Shown: positions 25,830 through 33,745 of the stretch, piece after piece
Numbering within the stretch: position 1 is the stretch's first letter
Layout: the number at the start of each line of letters is the position of its first letter
Assembly (NCBI GenBank): GCA_036001465.1
Contig: DASYUH010000099.1
Span: 1-64,000 of the forward strand
Direction: 5' to 3'
Length of the DNA stretch: 64,000 nt
DNA from: Candidatus Polarisedimenticolia bacterium
GTDB taxonomy: Bacteria > Acidobacteriota > Polarisedimenticolia > Gp22-AA2
The notes under the pieces: generated by a model
What the model saw: only the letters and a program-made list of their open reading frames with translations
Told to the model about the DNA's origin: nothing
The model's database searches: none
Position numbers and translations under genes: made by a program

Positions 25830-26402
25830 ATGCCCCGGGCCCGCACCGAGTTTCGTCCGCTGACTCCCGCGCGCTGGAACGATCTCGAAAGGCTGTTCGG
25901 CGAGCGGGGCGCCTGCGGCGGCTGCTGGTGCATGTACTGGCGGCTGACGCGCTCGGAATTCCAGAAGAAGAAGGGGGCGGGAAACCGGAGGGCCTTCAAA
26001 CGGCTGGCCGGCTCCGGCGTGCCGCCCGGCATCCTCGCCTACCGCGACGGGCGTCCGGTCGGCTGGTGCGCCGTCGGGCCGCGCGAGTCGTACCCGGTCC
26101 TGGAACGGTCGCGGACCCTGGCGCGCGTCGACGACCGGCCGGTCTGGTCGGTGACCTGCCTGTTCGTCCTCAGGCCGGAGAGGCGGCGGGGACTCTCGGT
26201 CGAGCTGCTGCGCGCCGCCGCGTCGCACGCCAGGCGCCTCGGGGCAAGCATCCTCGAGGGCTACCCGGTCGAGGCGCGCAGCGGGCGCCTGCCGGACGCC
26301 TTCGCCTGGACCGGACTTCCGGCCGCGTTTCGTCGGGCCGGGTTCACCGAGGTGGCGCGCCGCTCTCCGACGCGTCCGTTCATGCGCCGCAGCCTGGGCT
26401 GA
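25830..26402 (+). CDS. GNAT-family N-acetyltransferase with CGGCWC motif
   Basis: A 190-residue protein, start 5 bases after the reductase stop. The N-terminal motif ACGGCWCMYWR marks a subgroup of GNAT proteins with this Cys-rich opening. The acetyl-CoA site lies around VTCLFVLRPERRRGLSVELL, where R-R-G-L replaces the usual R-x-x-G-x-A/G pattern, followed by AASHARRLGASILEGYPVE. It is probably cytosolic, and its substrate is unknown. It ends only 3 bases from the convergent GNAT gene on the other strand, leaving no room for a shared terminator. Confidence 0.82.
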   Translation: MPRARTEFRPLTPARWNDLERLFGERGACGGCWCMYWRLTRSEFQKKKGAGNRRAFKRLAGSGVPPGILAYRDGRPVGWCAVGPRESYPVLERSRTLARVDDRPVWSVTCLFVLRPERRRGLSVELLRAAASHARRLGASILEGYPVEARSGRLPDAFAWTGLPAAFRRAGFTEVARRSPTRPFMRRSLG

Positions 26403-26405
26403 CCC

Positions 26406-27116
26406 TCACGGCGAACCTCGGACGAGCGCTCCGGCGCGTGACAGGGAGTCGCGTTCCGCCGGTTCGATCCGGACGCCATGCGCCTCCCACTCCGCGCTGG
26501 CGTGCGTGAGATGGATCCCGAAGACCCTCAGCACGTAGACCGAGCCGAATATCTCGTAGCCCATCCGCGTGACCGAGTTGAGCGAGCTGAAGTTGTTGGA
26601 CTCGACGTACGAAACGAGCCCCTTGTAACCCCTGGCCAGGTAATGCTGCAGGGCCATGGTCATGCCGATCGCATGCAGTCGCCGTCCGCGATGCCGGGGA
26701 TGCGTGAACCCCCTGTACATGTAGATGTATCGGTCGCCGGGGTCCAGCACGAGGTCCGGCGGATCGATCCGGGTGGGCCTTCTGGAGTACCAGCCGTAGG
26801 CGGCCAGGGTTTCACCGGCGAGGAAGCCGAAGCATTCGTGTCGTTCCGAGAGGGCCTCCGCGAGGAAGCTCTCGGGCAAGCCGTTTTCCGGATCCCGGCC
26901 AAACGCCCGGAGCATTTTTTCGTCGAGGAACATCGGGCGGTAGGGCTCGGGACAGGTCACGTACGAGCGCTCGACGCGCTCGGCCGTCATCCCCTTGAGG
27001 ATCTTCAACACCACGATCCTGTTGGCGGCCCTCAGGGCCAGGTCGTGCAGGGTGTGAGCGGGCCCGATCGTCGCGACGCTGTGGCGGATTTTTTCGACAG
27101 CGGTTCCCACGCTCAT
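26406..27116 (-). CDS. GNAT-family acetyltransferase-like protein
   Basis: A 236-residue protein. The GNAT core is seen as YIYMYRGFTHPRHRGRRLHA (substrate strand and acetyl-CoA turn), then GMTMALQHYLARGYKGLVSYVESNN and NSVTRMGYEIFGSVYVLRV. An N-terminal 90 residues form an extra helical part. The pattern FxFLAGExLAAYGWYS resembles GNATs found in polysaccharide or lipid-linked clusters, but the acceptor is not predictable. The ATG is only 8 bases downstream of a -10-like TATAAC, so the mRNA may be leaderless. It reads toward the other GNAT gene and ends 3 bases from it. Confidence 0.72.
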   Translation of the reverse strand: MSVGTAVEKIRHSVATIGPAHTLHDLALRAANRIVVLKILKGMTAERVERSYVTCPEPYRPMFLDEKMLRAFGRDPENGLPESFLAEALSERHECFGFLAGETLAAYGWYSRRPTRIDPPDLVLDPGDRYIYMYRGFTHPRHRGRRLHAIGMTMALQHYLARGYKGLVSYVESNNFSSLNSVTRMGYEIFGSVYVLRVFGIHLTHASAEWEAHGVRIEPAERDSLSRAGALVRGSP

Positions 27117-27124
27117 GACACGAG

Positions 27125-27153
27125 GTTATAGGTCGTTCATCCGGTTCCGGCAA
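27125..27153 (-). promoter_or_regulatory. Predicted promoter for the minus-strand GNAT gene, near-leaderless
   Basis: On the minus strand, TTGCCG (27148-27153) and TATAAC (27125-27130) are separated by exactly 17 bases, a good match to a housekeeping sigma-70 promoter. The GNAT ATG lies 8 bases downstream of the -10, so transcription should begin at or next to the start codon. No ribosome-binding site is present, which agrees with a leaderless mRNA. Confidence 0.55.
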
Positions 27154-27212
27154 TCAGGGGAATCCATGCATCCTCGGCCGGAACAATCCCGAGACCTGTG
27201 GCAAACGTACGA

Positions 27213-27259
27213 CTCCCCTCGGCGGCTGGTCCGGTTGCATGGACCAGCCGCGAGGGGAG
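27213..27259 (-). terminator. Long stem-loop downstream of the first OmpA-type gene
   Basis: Bases 27213-27232 pair with 27241-27259 (19 bp with one bulged base, eight-base loop), about 20 bases after the stop codon at 27280 on the minus strand. This is the strongest hairpin in the region. It probably terminates the OmpA-type transcript, though the following bases are not a clear T-run. Confidence 0.65.
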
Positions 27260-27279
27260 CTTGATGTCCCGACAGAGTG

Positions 27280-28038
27280 CTAGCGGATTTCGTGCAGCTC
27301 GACTCTCCGGTTTTCCTGCCTGCCTTCCGGGGTGTCGTTGTTCGCGATGAATCGTGTCTGTCCGTAACCGTTGGCCACGAGGCGGGATGCGTCGATGCCC
27401 TCCGCGACGAAGTAGGCCATCACGGCTGCCGCCCTGCGCTGGGACAGCTCCATGTTGTGAATCGCGGTGCCGGGCTCGGAGGTGTGGCCCTGGATCTCGA
27501 CCATGACGTCGGGCCAGTTCTTCAGGGACGCGGCGACCTGGTCGAGGGTGGTCCGCGACTCCGGTCTCAGCGTCGCCTTGTCGATGTCGAATTCGACCCC
27601 CGTCAAGATCAGCGGCTTGTTCTCGACGAACAGCATTTCCGAGGTCGGCCTGTAGATCGTGGCCGGCATATAGGTGTAGGTCGGGCTCGTCACGAAGGAA
27701 GTCGCGATGGCTGACTGCGGGGCGATGCGGTGCGACCACAGCTCGGCCGTCGTGTCGAAGTTGAGCAGGCCGGTCTGGCTCAGCGTGTGGGCAGCCTGGA
27801 AACGGCTGATCGCGCTGATGGTCGGCTGGTCCAGTTCACCCTTGTCGTAGCTGCCGGGCGCGAGGTACCGATTCTGCTCCAGAATGGCCTGAGCATCCTC
27901 GATCGTGGCTGCCGAGGACCACCTTGCGTCGCTGCGGGTGTCGAGGGACCCCGTGCCGGTTGCCAGAATCGATCCTGTGAGGGCGAGCGCGACGAGCATG
28001 GCCATGAAGAGCGTTGATGCCTTGAGTATTCGTGACAT
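27280..28038 (-). CDS. Exported peptidoglycan-binding/OmpA-family protein (paralogue 1)
   Basis: A 252-residue protein with the ATG after GGAGGTGACACAC. The signal peptide covers about residues 1-26. Residues about 45-105 fit a PG_binding_1-like module (EDAQAILEQNRYLAPGSYDKG). Residues about 135-250 form the OmpA C-terminal domain, with EFDIDKATLRPESRTTLDQVA, VEIQGHTSEPGTAIHN, LSQRRAAAVMAYF and the closing GRQENRRVEL, so it should anchor to diaminopimelate in peptidoglycan. Asp, Arg and other ligand residues are present. It lies 76 bases after the Crp/Fnr-type gene on the same strand and ends at a strong hairpin. It is clearly related to the protein at 30552-31247. Confidence 0.88.
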   Translation of the reverse strand: MSRILKASTLFMAMLVALALTGSILATGTGSLDTRSDARWSSAATIEDAQAILEQNRYLAPGSYDKGELDQPTISAISRFQAAHTLSQTGLLNFDTTAELWSHRIAPQSAIATSFVTSPTYTYMPATIYRPTSEMLFVENKPLILTGVEFDIDKATLRPESRTTLDQVAASLKNWPDVMVEIQGHTSEPGTAIHNMELSQRRAAAVMAYFVAEGIDASRLVANGYGQTRFIANNDTPEGRQENRRVELHEIR

Positions 28039-28114
28039 GTGTGTCACCTCCAGCTGCCACGCTAACAGAGGCATCCTTCGAGATCTGTGCAAGATTGCTC
28101 AGAGTCGCCGAATT

Positions 28115-28768
28115 TCAGTCGTGCAGGACGACATTCAGCAGCGAGCTGTGAACCTCCAGCCCGGCGCCGTAGTCGATGAGGCCCAGCTTGCGGAATTTGT
28201 TCATGAAGAAGCTGACTCTCGAGCGCGTGGTGCCGACGATCTTCGCCAGCGTCTCCTGGCTGATCTTCGGAATGACCGGCTCCGTCTTGCTTTCCTTCCC
28301 GAAGTTGGCCAGCAGGAGCAGAACCCGGGCCAGCCGCTTCTCGCTTGAGTTGAACAGCTGATCCACCAGGTCTTCCTCGAGCCGGATGTTCCGGGAGAGC
28401 AGGTAAGCGAGGAACAGCTCGGAAAAGATCGGCTCGTCGTGGAGCACACGGATCGTGCCCGCTTTCTCCAGCCGCACGATCGAGCACTCGGAAATGGTGG
28501 TGGAGGTCGCCATGCGCAGGCGCTGGCCCCCAAGGCATCCTTCTCCAAAGAAGTCGCCGGCGCCAAGGATGGCGATGACCGCCTCCTTGCCGTGCTCGGA
28601 GACGACCGTGAGCTTGACCCTGCCCTTCTGGATATGGAAGACGGCGTCCGCCGCGTCCCCCTGCGAGAACACCACCTGGTTCCTGTGGTAGGCGCTGATC
28701 GTCTTTCCGTCGCCGACCTTGGCCAGAAACACCTTGGGATCGAATGGCAGCGCTGCGCTCGGTTTCAT
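28115..28768 (-). CDS. Crp/Fnr-family transcription regulator
   Basis: A 217-residue DNA-binding regulator. The cyclic-nucleotide-binding-type beta barrel spans about residues 15-125 (VVFSQGDAADAVFHIQKGRVKL and FFGEGCLGGQ), then a long dimerisation helix and a winged helix with ISQETLAKIVGTTRSRVSFFMNKF as the helix-turn-helix. It has no FNR-type N-terminal Cys cluster, so an iron-sulfur oxygen sensor is unlikely. The effector is unknown. The ATG follows GGAGGGCGC. A TCAGGA-N3-TCCTGA palindrome sits upstream near position -43 of its predicted promoter, consistent with self-regulation. The downstream OmpA-type gene is probably in the same transcript. Confidence 0.9.
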   Translation of the reverse strand: MKPSAALPFDPKVFLAKVGDGKTISAYHRNQVVFSQGDAADAVFHIQKGRVKLTVVSEHGKEAVIAILGAGDFFGEGCLGGQRLRMATSTTISECSIVRLEKAGTIRVLHDEPIFSELFLAYLLSRNIRLEEDLVDQLFNSSEKRLARVLLLLANFGKESKTEPVIPKISQETLAKIVGTTRSRVSFFMNKFRKLGLIDYGAGLEVHSSLLNVVLHD

Positions 28769-28791
28769 CTGCGCCCTCCAACCGGCTGACC

Positions 28792-28836
28792 ATTAGAACC
28801 GATCAGACTCGCCTGCGCAGTCAGGACCCTCCTGAT
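28792..28836 (-). promoter_or_regulatory. Crp/Fnr gene promoter with palindromic operator
   Basis: TCTAAT on the minus strand (plus 28792-28797) is a good -10 with start near 28785. No -35 consensus is visible at 17 bp. Instead the dyad TCAGGA-N3-TCCTGA (28821-28835) is centred near -43, close to the class II activator position (about -41.5) known for CRP and FNR. The same dyad recurs at 42155-42169. Confidence 0.5.
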
Positions 28837-28861
28837 CTTCGGCTCAGGGGCCTTCCGACCT

Positions 28862-28900
28862 GTCAGGGATTCTCACCACCTGATTCAGTTGCTGCCGGAT
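28862..28900 (+). repeat. 39-bp element, copy A (upstream of LCAT-like gene)
   Basis: GTCAGGGATTC, nine variable bases, GATTCAG, six variable bases, CCGGAT. It ends 34 bases before the GTG of the lipase gene. GATTC occurs twice, 14 bases apart. It is matched without gaps by copies at 30352 and 36785 (27 of 39 positions invariant). It is a candidate promoter or regulator-binding site. Confidence 0.65.
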
Positions 28901-28934
28901 AGAGCGCCTCCGCTTCTTATGGGAGGGTATCACG

Positions 28935-30329
28935 GTGATTTCGAACCTCCGCCACGCCCGGCGTTTCACCTGGACCGCGACTCTGCTTCTCGCGCTCCTC
29001 TCCACCGGTGCGCTGACGGGGTGCGCCGTGTTCAGGAAGCTCAACCTGGCCGAGATCCACCAGCCGTCGGCCGCCCGTCCGCAGCGCAACCCGGTCATCC
29101 TGATCCACGGGTTCCTCGGATCGAAGCTGCGAAACGCCCGTACGGACGAGGTGGTCTGGGGCGGCTACCTGAATTCCATCAGACGGGGCAGGACCGATGG
29201 CCTCGATCTGCCGATCGACAGCCCGGATCTCTCCCGGAACCGCGACGACCTTGTCCCCTTTGCCATCGTGGAAAGCGTCGTGGGCGTCAAGTTCTACGGC
29301 GCCATCCTGAATGCCCTGCGGGACGTCGGAGGATACCGGCAGGGGGACATCGACAACCCGGGTCCGCACGATACGCTGTTCGTCTACAACTATGACTGGC
29401 GCCGGGACATCGTCGAGTCGGCCGCCGGTCTCGGGCGGGCCATCGAACGCATCAAGGACCGGCTGCACGCCCCCGACATCCGCTTCGACATCGTGGCGCA
29501 CAGCATGGGGGGCCTGGTGGCGCAGTACTACCTCGGATTCGGCACGACGGACGTGCTCGGCCGGGGCGGGCCCTACACGGCGATGGATGCAGGGGCGCCG
29601 AACATCGGCCGCATGATCCTGATCGGTACTCCGCTGCGGGGCACGATGGTGGCCTTCCGGACCCTGAACTTCGGCTTCTCGAGAACCATGTCGCCCGCGG
29701 TCGTCTTCACGCTGCCTTCGCTCTACCAGCTCCTGCCGAGCGACCGCCGGGTGCATATCGTCGACCCGGACGGCGACCCCGTGGACCTCGACCTCTACGA
29801 CGCCAACAACTGGGTGCGCAATGGCTGGTCGGTCTTCAGGTCGCCGCCAGAAGGATCCTCCGAGGCACCGCGAAGGCGCTTCCTGCAGGCGGCCCTCGAT
29901 CGGGCCCGCGCCCTCCATGAGGCGCTCGCGTCGGCCGCCGAGGGCCCAGCGGCGGTCCCGGTCCACCTGTTCGGATCGGACTGTATCCCGACCCTCGACC
30001 GGGCGATCTTGAAGCGGACGGAGACCGGCTCCCTGATCCTGTTCGACGACGAGAGGACCCCCGATCCCGAGGCCCCGCAGCTCGCTAAGTCGATGCTGGT
30101 CCCCGGGGACGGAACGGTCACGGTGGGGTCGCTCCTGGGAATCGACGCCGGAGACTACGGCGCCGCCGACTGGAGCGCCGGCAGCAGGCCATTCGCCTCG
30201 ACCTTCTTCTTCTGCGAAACCCACGGATTCCTCCCGGGAGATCACGCATTCCAGCACAATCTCTTCTACGTGCTGTTTCACAGCCCGGAGCGGCCGGCTT
30301 CTCTGGCGCGCGACAGCCGCGGCCGATAA
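28935..30329 (+). CDS. LCAT-family lipase/acyltransferase lipoprotein
   Basis: A 464-residue lipoprotein. The GTG start follows GGGAGGG by 7 bases. A signal peptide ends in LTGC (Cys near 32). It carries an alpha/beta-hydrolase fold of the lecithin:cholesterol acyltransferase type: PVILIHGFLGSKL, the nucleophile elbow VAHSMGGLVAQYYLG, an Asp in VPGDGTVTVGS and a His in CETHGF. It probably hydrolyses or transfers phospholipid acyl chains at the outer membrane, aiding lipid balance. The 39-bp element lies just upstream, and the Crp/Fnr gene is divergent on the other side. Several long inserts make it larger than the minimal fold. Confidence 0.85.
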   Translation: MISNLRHARRFTWTATLLLALLSTGALTGCAVFRKLNLAEIHQPSAARPQRNPVILIHGFLGSKLRNARTDEVVWGGYLNSIRRGRTDGLDLPIDSPDLSRNRDDLVPFAIVESVVGVKFYGAILNALRDVGGYRQGDIDNPGPHDTLFVYNYDWRRDIVESAAGLGRAIERIKDRLHAPDIRFDIVAHSMGGLVAQYYLGFGTTDVLGRGGPYTAMDAGAPNIGRMILIGTPLRGTMVAFRTLNFGFSRTMSPAVVFTLPSLYQLLPSDRRVHIVDPDGDPVDLDLYDANNWVRNGWSVFRSPPEGSSEAPRRRFLQAALDRARALHEALASAAEGPAAVPVHLFGSDCIPTLDRAILKRTETGSLILFDDERTPDPEAPQLAKSMLVPGDGTVTVGSLLGIDAGDYGAADWSAGSRPFASTFFFCETHGFLPGDHAFQHNLFYVLFHSPERPASLARDSRGR

Positions 30330-30351
30330 GCGTACCGTCACCCGCAATTGC

Positions 30352-30390
30352 CGTCAGGGATTCCGACCCACCGATTCAGCCGTGGCCGGA
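30352..30390 (+). repeat. 39-bp element, copy B (upstream of OmpA-type paralogue 2)
   Basis: Same layout as the copies at 28862 and 36785: GTCAGGGATTC, nine bases, GATTCAG, six bases, CCGGAT. It is 23 bases after the lipase stop codon and 162 bases before the next start. The following leader shares short GGGCATCG and CTGGGTCG-like stretches with that of copy C. Confidence 0.65.
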
Positions 30391-30551
30391 TGGCAGGCCT
30401 TCTTGTCCTGTGCGAGTCTGTCAAGCGAAACGTGGAGGCGTGCCCCGTGCGGGCATCGCCTGGGGTCGACCCTCTCCCAGAGCCGGGGGTCCCATGAACA
30501 GTCGCAGGAACCCCGTTCTGGCCGGGGCTCTGGAGAAACCGAGGGAACACC

Positions 30552-31247
30552 ATGTCCTTGATCAGAAACCGTAACGTGATGCTCGCCATAGGTCTGTGCC
30601 TCGCCGGGGCCGCGGCTGTCGCGACCCTCGCCACCGCCGACCCTTCCGCCTCCAACAGTCAGATCTACAGCTCCTCACAGGACATCTCGGAGGCGCAGGC
30701 GATCCTGCAGCATGCGGGATACCTTAAGGCGGGAGCGTTCCGTAACGGCCAAGCTGACGATTCGACCGTCGAGGCGCTCCAAGCCTTCCAGTCAGCCCAT
30801 GCCCTTCTGCCGACGGGCTCGATCGACTTCGAAACGAGGACCCAGCTCCTGAGCCACAGGAAGGGCGATGGGGACGGAGGGCTGCGCTCGTCGTTGTTCG
30901 AGGGCAGAAAGAGCCTGGTTCTGGAAGGGGTCAGGTTCGACAATGATACGGCGCGCCTGAAACCCAGCTCTCGCGTGGTCCTGGACCGTGTGGCCAAGTC
31001 GCTGAACGCCTGGCCGGACGCCCGGGTCGAGATCGACGGACACACCGACTCCAACAACACCGACGCGTACAACCTGAAGCTCTCGAGGGCGCGATCCGCG
31101 GCGGTGTGTGAGTACCTGGTGGACAAGGGCGTGGCCTCGTCGCGGCTGGAGGAAAAAGGCTACGGCGAGTCCCGTCCCATCGCCAACAACGTGACCGCCG
31201 ACGGACGCGCGACGAACCGTCGCGTCGAGCTGACGCGAATCGACTGA
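30552..31247 (+). CDS. Exported peptidoglycan-binding/OmpA-family protein (paralogue 2)
   Basis: A 231-residue protein with the ATG after GAGGGAACACC and a signal peptide of about 29 residues. Domain order is the same as in the protein at 27280-28038: a PG-binding-like module (SEAQAILQHAGYLKAGAFRNG) and an OmpA C-terminal domain (RFDNDTARLKPSSRVVLDRVA, VEIDGHTDSNNTDAYN, KGYGESRPIANN, ATNRRVEL). It should bind peptidoglycan and perhaps an outer-membrane partner. The two copies flank the Crp/Fnr and lipase genes, probably from duplication. PBP1A follows 11 bases later, so this protein and PBP1A likely share a transcript. Confidence 0.88.
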   Translation: MSLIRNRNVMLAIGLCLAGAAAVATLATADPSASNSQIYSSSQDISEAQAILQHAGYLKAGAFRNGQADDSTVEALQAFQSAHALLPTGSIDFETRTQLLSHRKGDGDGGLRSSLFEGRKSLVLEGVRFDNDTARLKPSSRVVLDRVAKSLNAWPDARVEIDGHTDSNNTDAYNLKLSRARSAAVCEYLVDKGVASSRLEEKGYGESRPIANNVTADGRATNRRVELTRID

Positions 31248-31258
31248 GGGGCCTACAG

Positions 31259-33679
31259 GTGGCCGCCGCGCGCGACGGGCCGGGCAACTCGACCGTTCCG
31301 TGGCGCGGCGGCTGCCGCCCTCTCATGGGAAACACTGGATCCCCGATGCCGGTTCTCAATCATGCGCCGATGCCCCTCGCGAAGCGGCTCGTCGATCGTC
31401 CGGCGCACACCGGCCTGCTCCCTCACTATGGGATCGGCGCGACCGTTTCACGCCTGCGGGCCACCGGCGCCTTCGTGGCCGGTCGTCTTCGCTCTGCCTG
31501 GTCGCACCGCGCGGTCCGCCTCGCGGCCCCGCCTCTGGCGCTGCTCGCGATTCTCGCGGCGGGACCCCTGTACCACGTCTATTTCGACCGGAGCGGCCTC
31601 CCCGACCTCGATTCCTTCCTCCGATTCGAGCCCCCCGGGATCGGCGAGATTTACGACGACCGTGGCAAGGTCCTGATCCAGCTGGCGCGGGAATACCGCC
31701 GGGTGGTCTCCTACGATGAAGTGCCTCTCATCCTGCGGCAGGCCATCCTGGCCGCCGAGGACAGGAACTTCTTCTCCCATTCCGGCGTGGAATACCGCTC
31801 CCTGCCGCGGGTGGTTCAGAAATCAGCCCAGCACTCGCTGGCCGCTTGGTGGAGCGGCGACGGGCTCCGGCCGCGCTTCCCCCAGGGTGGCTCGACGCTC
31901 ACTCAACAGCTCGTCCGCAGCTATTTCCTTCATGATCTGACGATCCGCGAGAACGGCGACACCCTGATCGGCGCCGGGCTGACCCCGCGGGTCCTCTCCG
32001 CCGGCCTGGGCGTCCGGCCCATGAACAAGCTTCTCCGGAAGATGGAGGAGGTCCGCCTGACTCTCTGGCTCGAGGAGGAGATGCGACGGCGCTACGGATC
32101 GCAGCAGCAGGCCAAGCGTGAGATCTTCGCCCGCTATGCCAGCTTCATCTACCTGGGCAATGGCCGCTACGGCTTCGCCGCCGCCTCGGAGTACTACTTC
32201 GGCAAGCCTCTGTCGAGCTACACGCCGGAGGACGCTGGAACCGCGGCGCTGCTGGCGGGGATCAGCAAGTCGCCCAAGGAGTACGCCCCGAGGCCCGGCG
32301 ATCCGCGGCCCTTGCGCCGCCGCAACGCGATCCTGGCCCTCATGGCGCGCAATGGATACATCTCCGAGAGCCTGGCGAAGCGCTGCCAGGCGGAGCCGGT
32401 GCGAATCGCGACCCCCAGCCTGGTCAAGACCGACGCCCCAGGCGCGATCGGGAACGTCCTCGAGGAGCTGAAGCAGCTCGGCGGGACCCGATTCGGGATC
32501 GAGGACCTGTTCCAGGGGCGGATCTCAATCCGCTCCACGGTGGACGACCGGGTGCAGTCCGTCGTGAACGAAGCGCTGGAGAACGGCCTGGCCTTCTATG
32601 AGAAGCGGCACCGCAGGTCGAAAGGGCTCATCCAGGGATCGGTGGTCGTGCTGCGCAACACGGACGCGGCAATCCTGGCCGAAGCGGGCGGGCGACAGGT
32701 CTTCAAGGACCGCTCCACGCTTTACTCCGACCTGAACCGCGTCACGGGCTCGCTACGGCAGCCGGGCTCCGCATGGAAGCCGATGGTCTACCTGGCCGCA
32801 TTCCGCCAGGGACTCGACCTCGACACGGACGTGCCCGACGAGCCCATCGAGGTGCCCCTGGGCTCCGAACCCGGGGTCAAGTGGATCGCCAATTACGACA
32901 ACCAGTTCAAGGGCTCGATCCCCGTCCGACAAGCCCTGGCCGAGTCCCGCAACGCCGTGGCCGTGTGGATCGCCCGTGAGGTCGGCGTGGACGAGGTGAA
33001 CCGGACCGCCCGGGACCTGGGAATCCACACTCCGCTGAACCCTTACATCAGCACCGCGCTGGGGGCCTCTGAGGTGCGGCTGTTGGAGCTGGCGGGCGCC
33101 TATCGAGCCATGGCTTCGGGGAGCCTCGCGGAGCCCCACGTCATTGCTCGCGTGACCGACGCCGCCGGAGGGATCGTGCTCTACGAGGCGGCCCGGACTG
33201 CACCGGACATCGGCCCGGACGGGCCAAGCCCCGACGAGCTGAGCCTGATCCAGGAGGGGCTGCGCGGCGTGGTCCGCCTGCCGGAAGGCACGGCCCACGC
33301 GCTCGACGGCATCGACTTCCCGATCCAGGTGATGGGCAAGACCGGGACGACGACCAATTTCCGCGACGCGCTGTTCGTCGGCTCCACCTACGGGCGGCAG
33401 GGCATCACCGTGGCGGTCCGCATCGGCTTCGACGACAACCGCACGCTGGGCGACAAGGAGACCGGGTCGCGCGCCGCATTGCCGATCTTCCGCGAGATCA
33501 TGCTCCGCCTGTACCACGACCAGCTGGTGGGTCCTCCTCCGCGGTTCCCCTGCGACCTCGAGGTGCGGATCGACGAGTACCTGGCGATGCAGGCCGAGCG
33601 GACGGCGGGGATGGACGAGTGGCCGCAGGACCCCGTACACGGGCTGACCTCCTTTTCGGCCTTGCGGAGGGCCCCCTGA
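31259..33679 (+). CDS. Class A penicillin-binding protein (PBP1A type)
   Basis: An 806-residue bifunctional enzyme that polymerises and cross-links peptidoglycan in the periplasm. A single membrane helix is at about residues 86-106. The GT51 transglycosylase domain has AAEDRNFFSHSGVEY and FPQGGSTLTQQLVRSYF. The transpeptidase has SAWK (SxxK Ser), SRN (SxN) and KTGTT (KTG). An extra loop of about 30 residues follows FLHDLT (DTLIGAGLTPRVLSAGLG), where most GT51 enzymes continue directly into the SRKIKEA-like helix. The start is unsettled: GTG at 31259, or ATG at 31325 or 31346. It follows the OmpA-type gene by 11 bases. Confidence 0.92.
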   Translation: MAAARDGPGNSTVPWRGGCRPLMGNTGSPMPVLNHAPMPLAKRLVDRPAHTGLLPHYGIGATVSRLRATGAFVAGRLRSAWSHRAVRLAAPPLALLAILAAGPLYHVYFDRSGLPDLDSFLRFEPPGIGEIYDDRGKVLIQLAREYRRVVSYDEVPLILRQAILAAEDRNFFSHSGVEYRSLPRVVQKSAQHSLAAWWSGDGLRPRFPQGGSTLTQQLVRSYFLHDLTIRENGDTLIGAGLTPRVLSAGLGVRPMNKLLRKMEEVRLTLWLEEEMRRRYGSQQQAKREIFARYASFIYLGNGRYGFAAASEYYFGKPLSSYTPEDAGTAALLAGISKSPKEYAPRPGDPRPLRRRNAILALMARNGYISESLAKRCQAEPVRIATPSLVKTDAPGAIGNVLEELKQLGGTRFGIEDLFQGRISIRSTVDDRVQSVVNEALENGLAFYEKRHRRSKGLIQGSVVVLRNTDAAILAEAGGRQVFKDRSTLYSDLNRVTGSLRQPGSAWKPMVYLAAFRQGLDLDTDVPDEPIEVPLGSEPGVKWIANYDNQFKGSIPVRQALAESRNAVAVWIAREVGVDEVNRTARDLGIHTPLNPYISTALGASEVRLLELAGAYRAMASGSLAEPHVIARVTDAAGGIVLYEAARTAPDIGPDGPSPDELSLIQEGLRGVVRLPEGTAHALDGIDFPIQVMGKTGTTTNFRDALFVGSTYGRQGITVAVRIGFDDNRTLGDKETGSRAALPIFREIMLRLYHDQLVGPPPRFPCDLEVRIDEYLAMQAERTAGMDEWPQDPVHGLTSFSALRRAP

Positions 33680-33745
33680 GAAAAGCTTGACTTGAGGTGA
33701 ACTGTTGCAATCCGATCGACACACTGAACTGAAGAAGAGGCTCCC

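Noticed and set aside
30494-30573. Possible short leader peptide (26 codons) overlapping the OmpA-type start
   Set aside because: The ATG has no ribosome site and the peptide has no feature. Overlap with the real start is likely chance.
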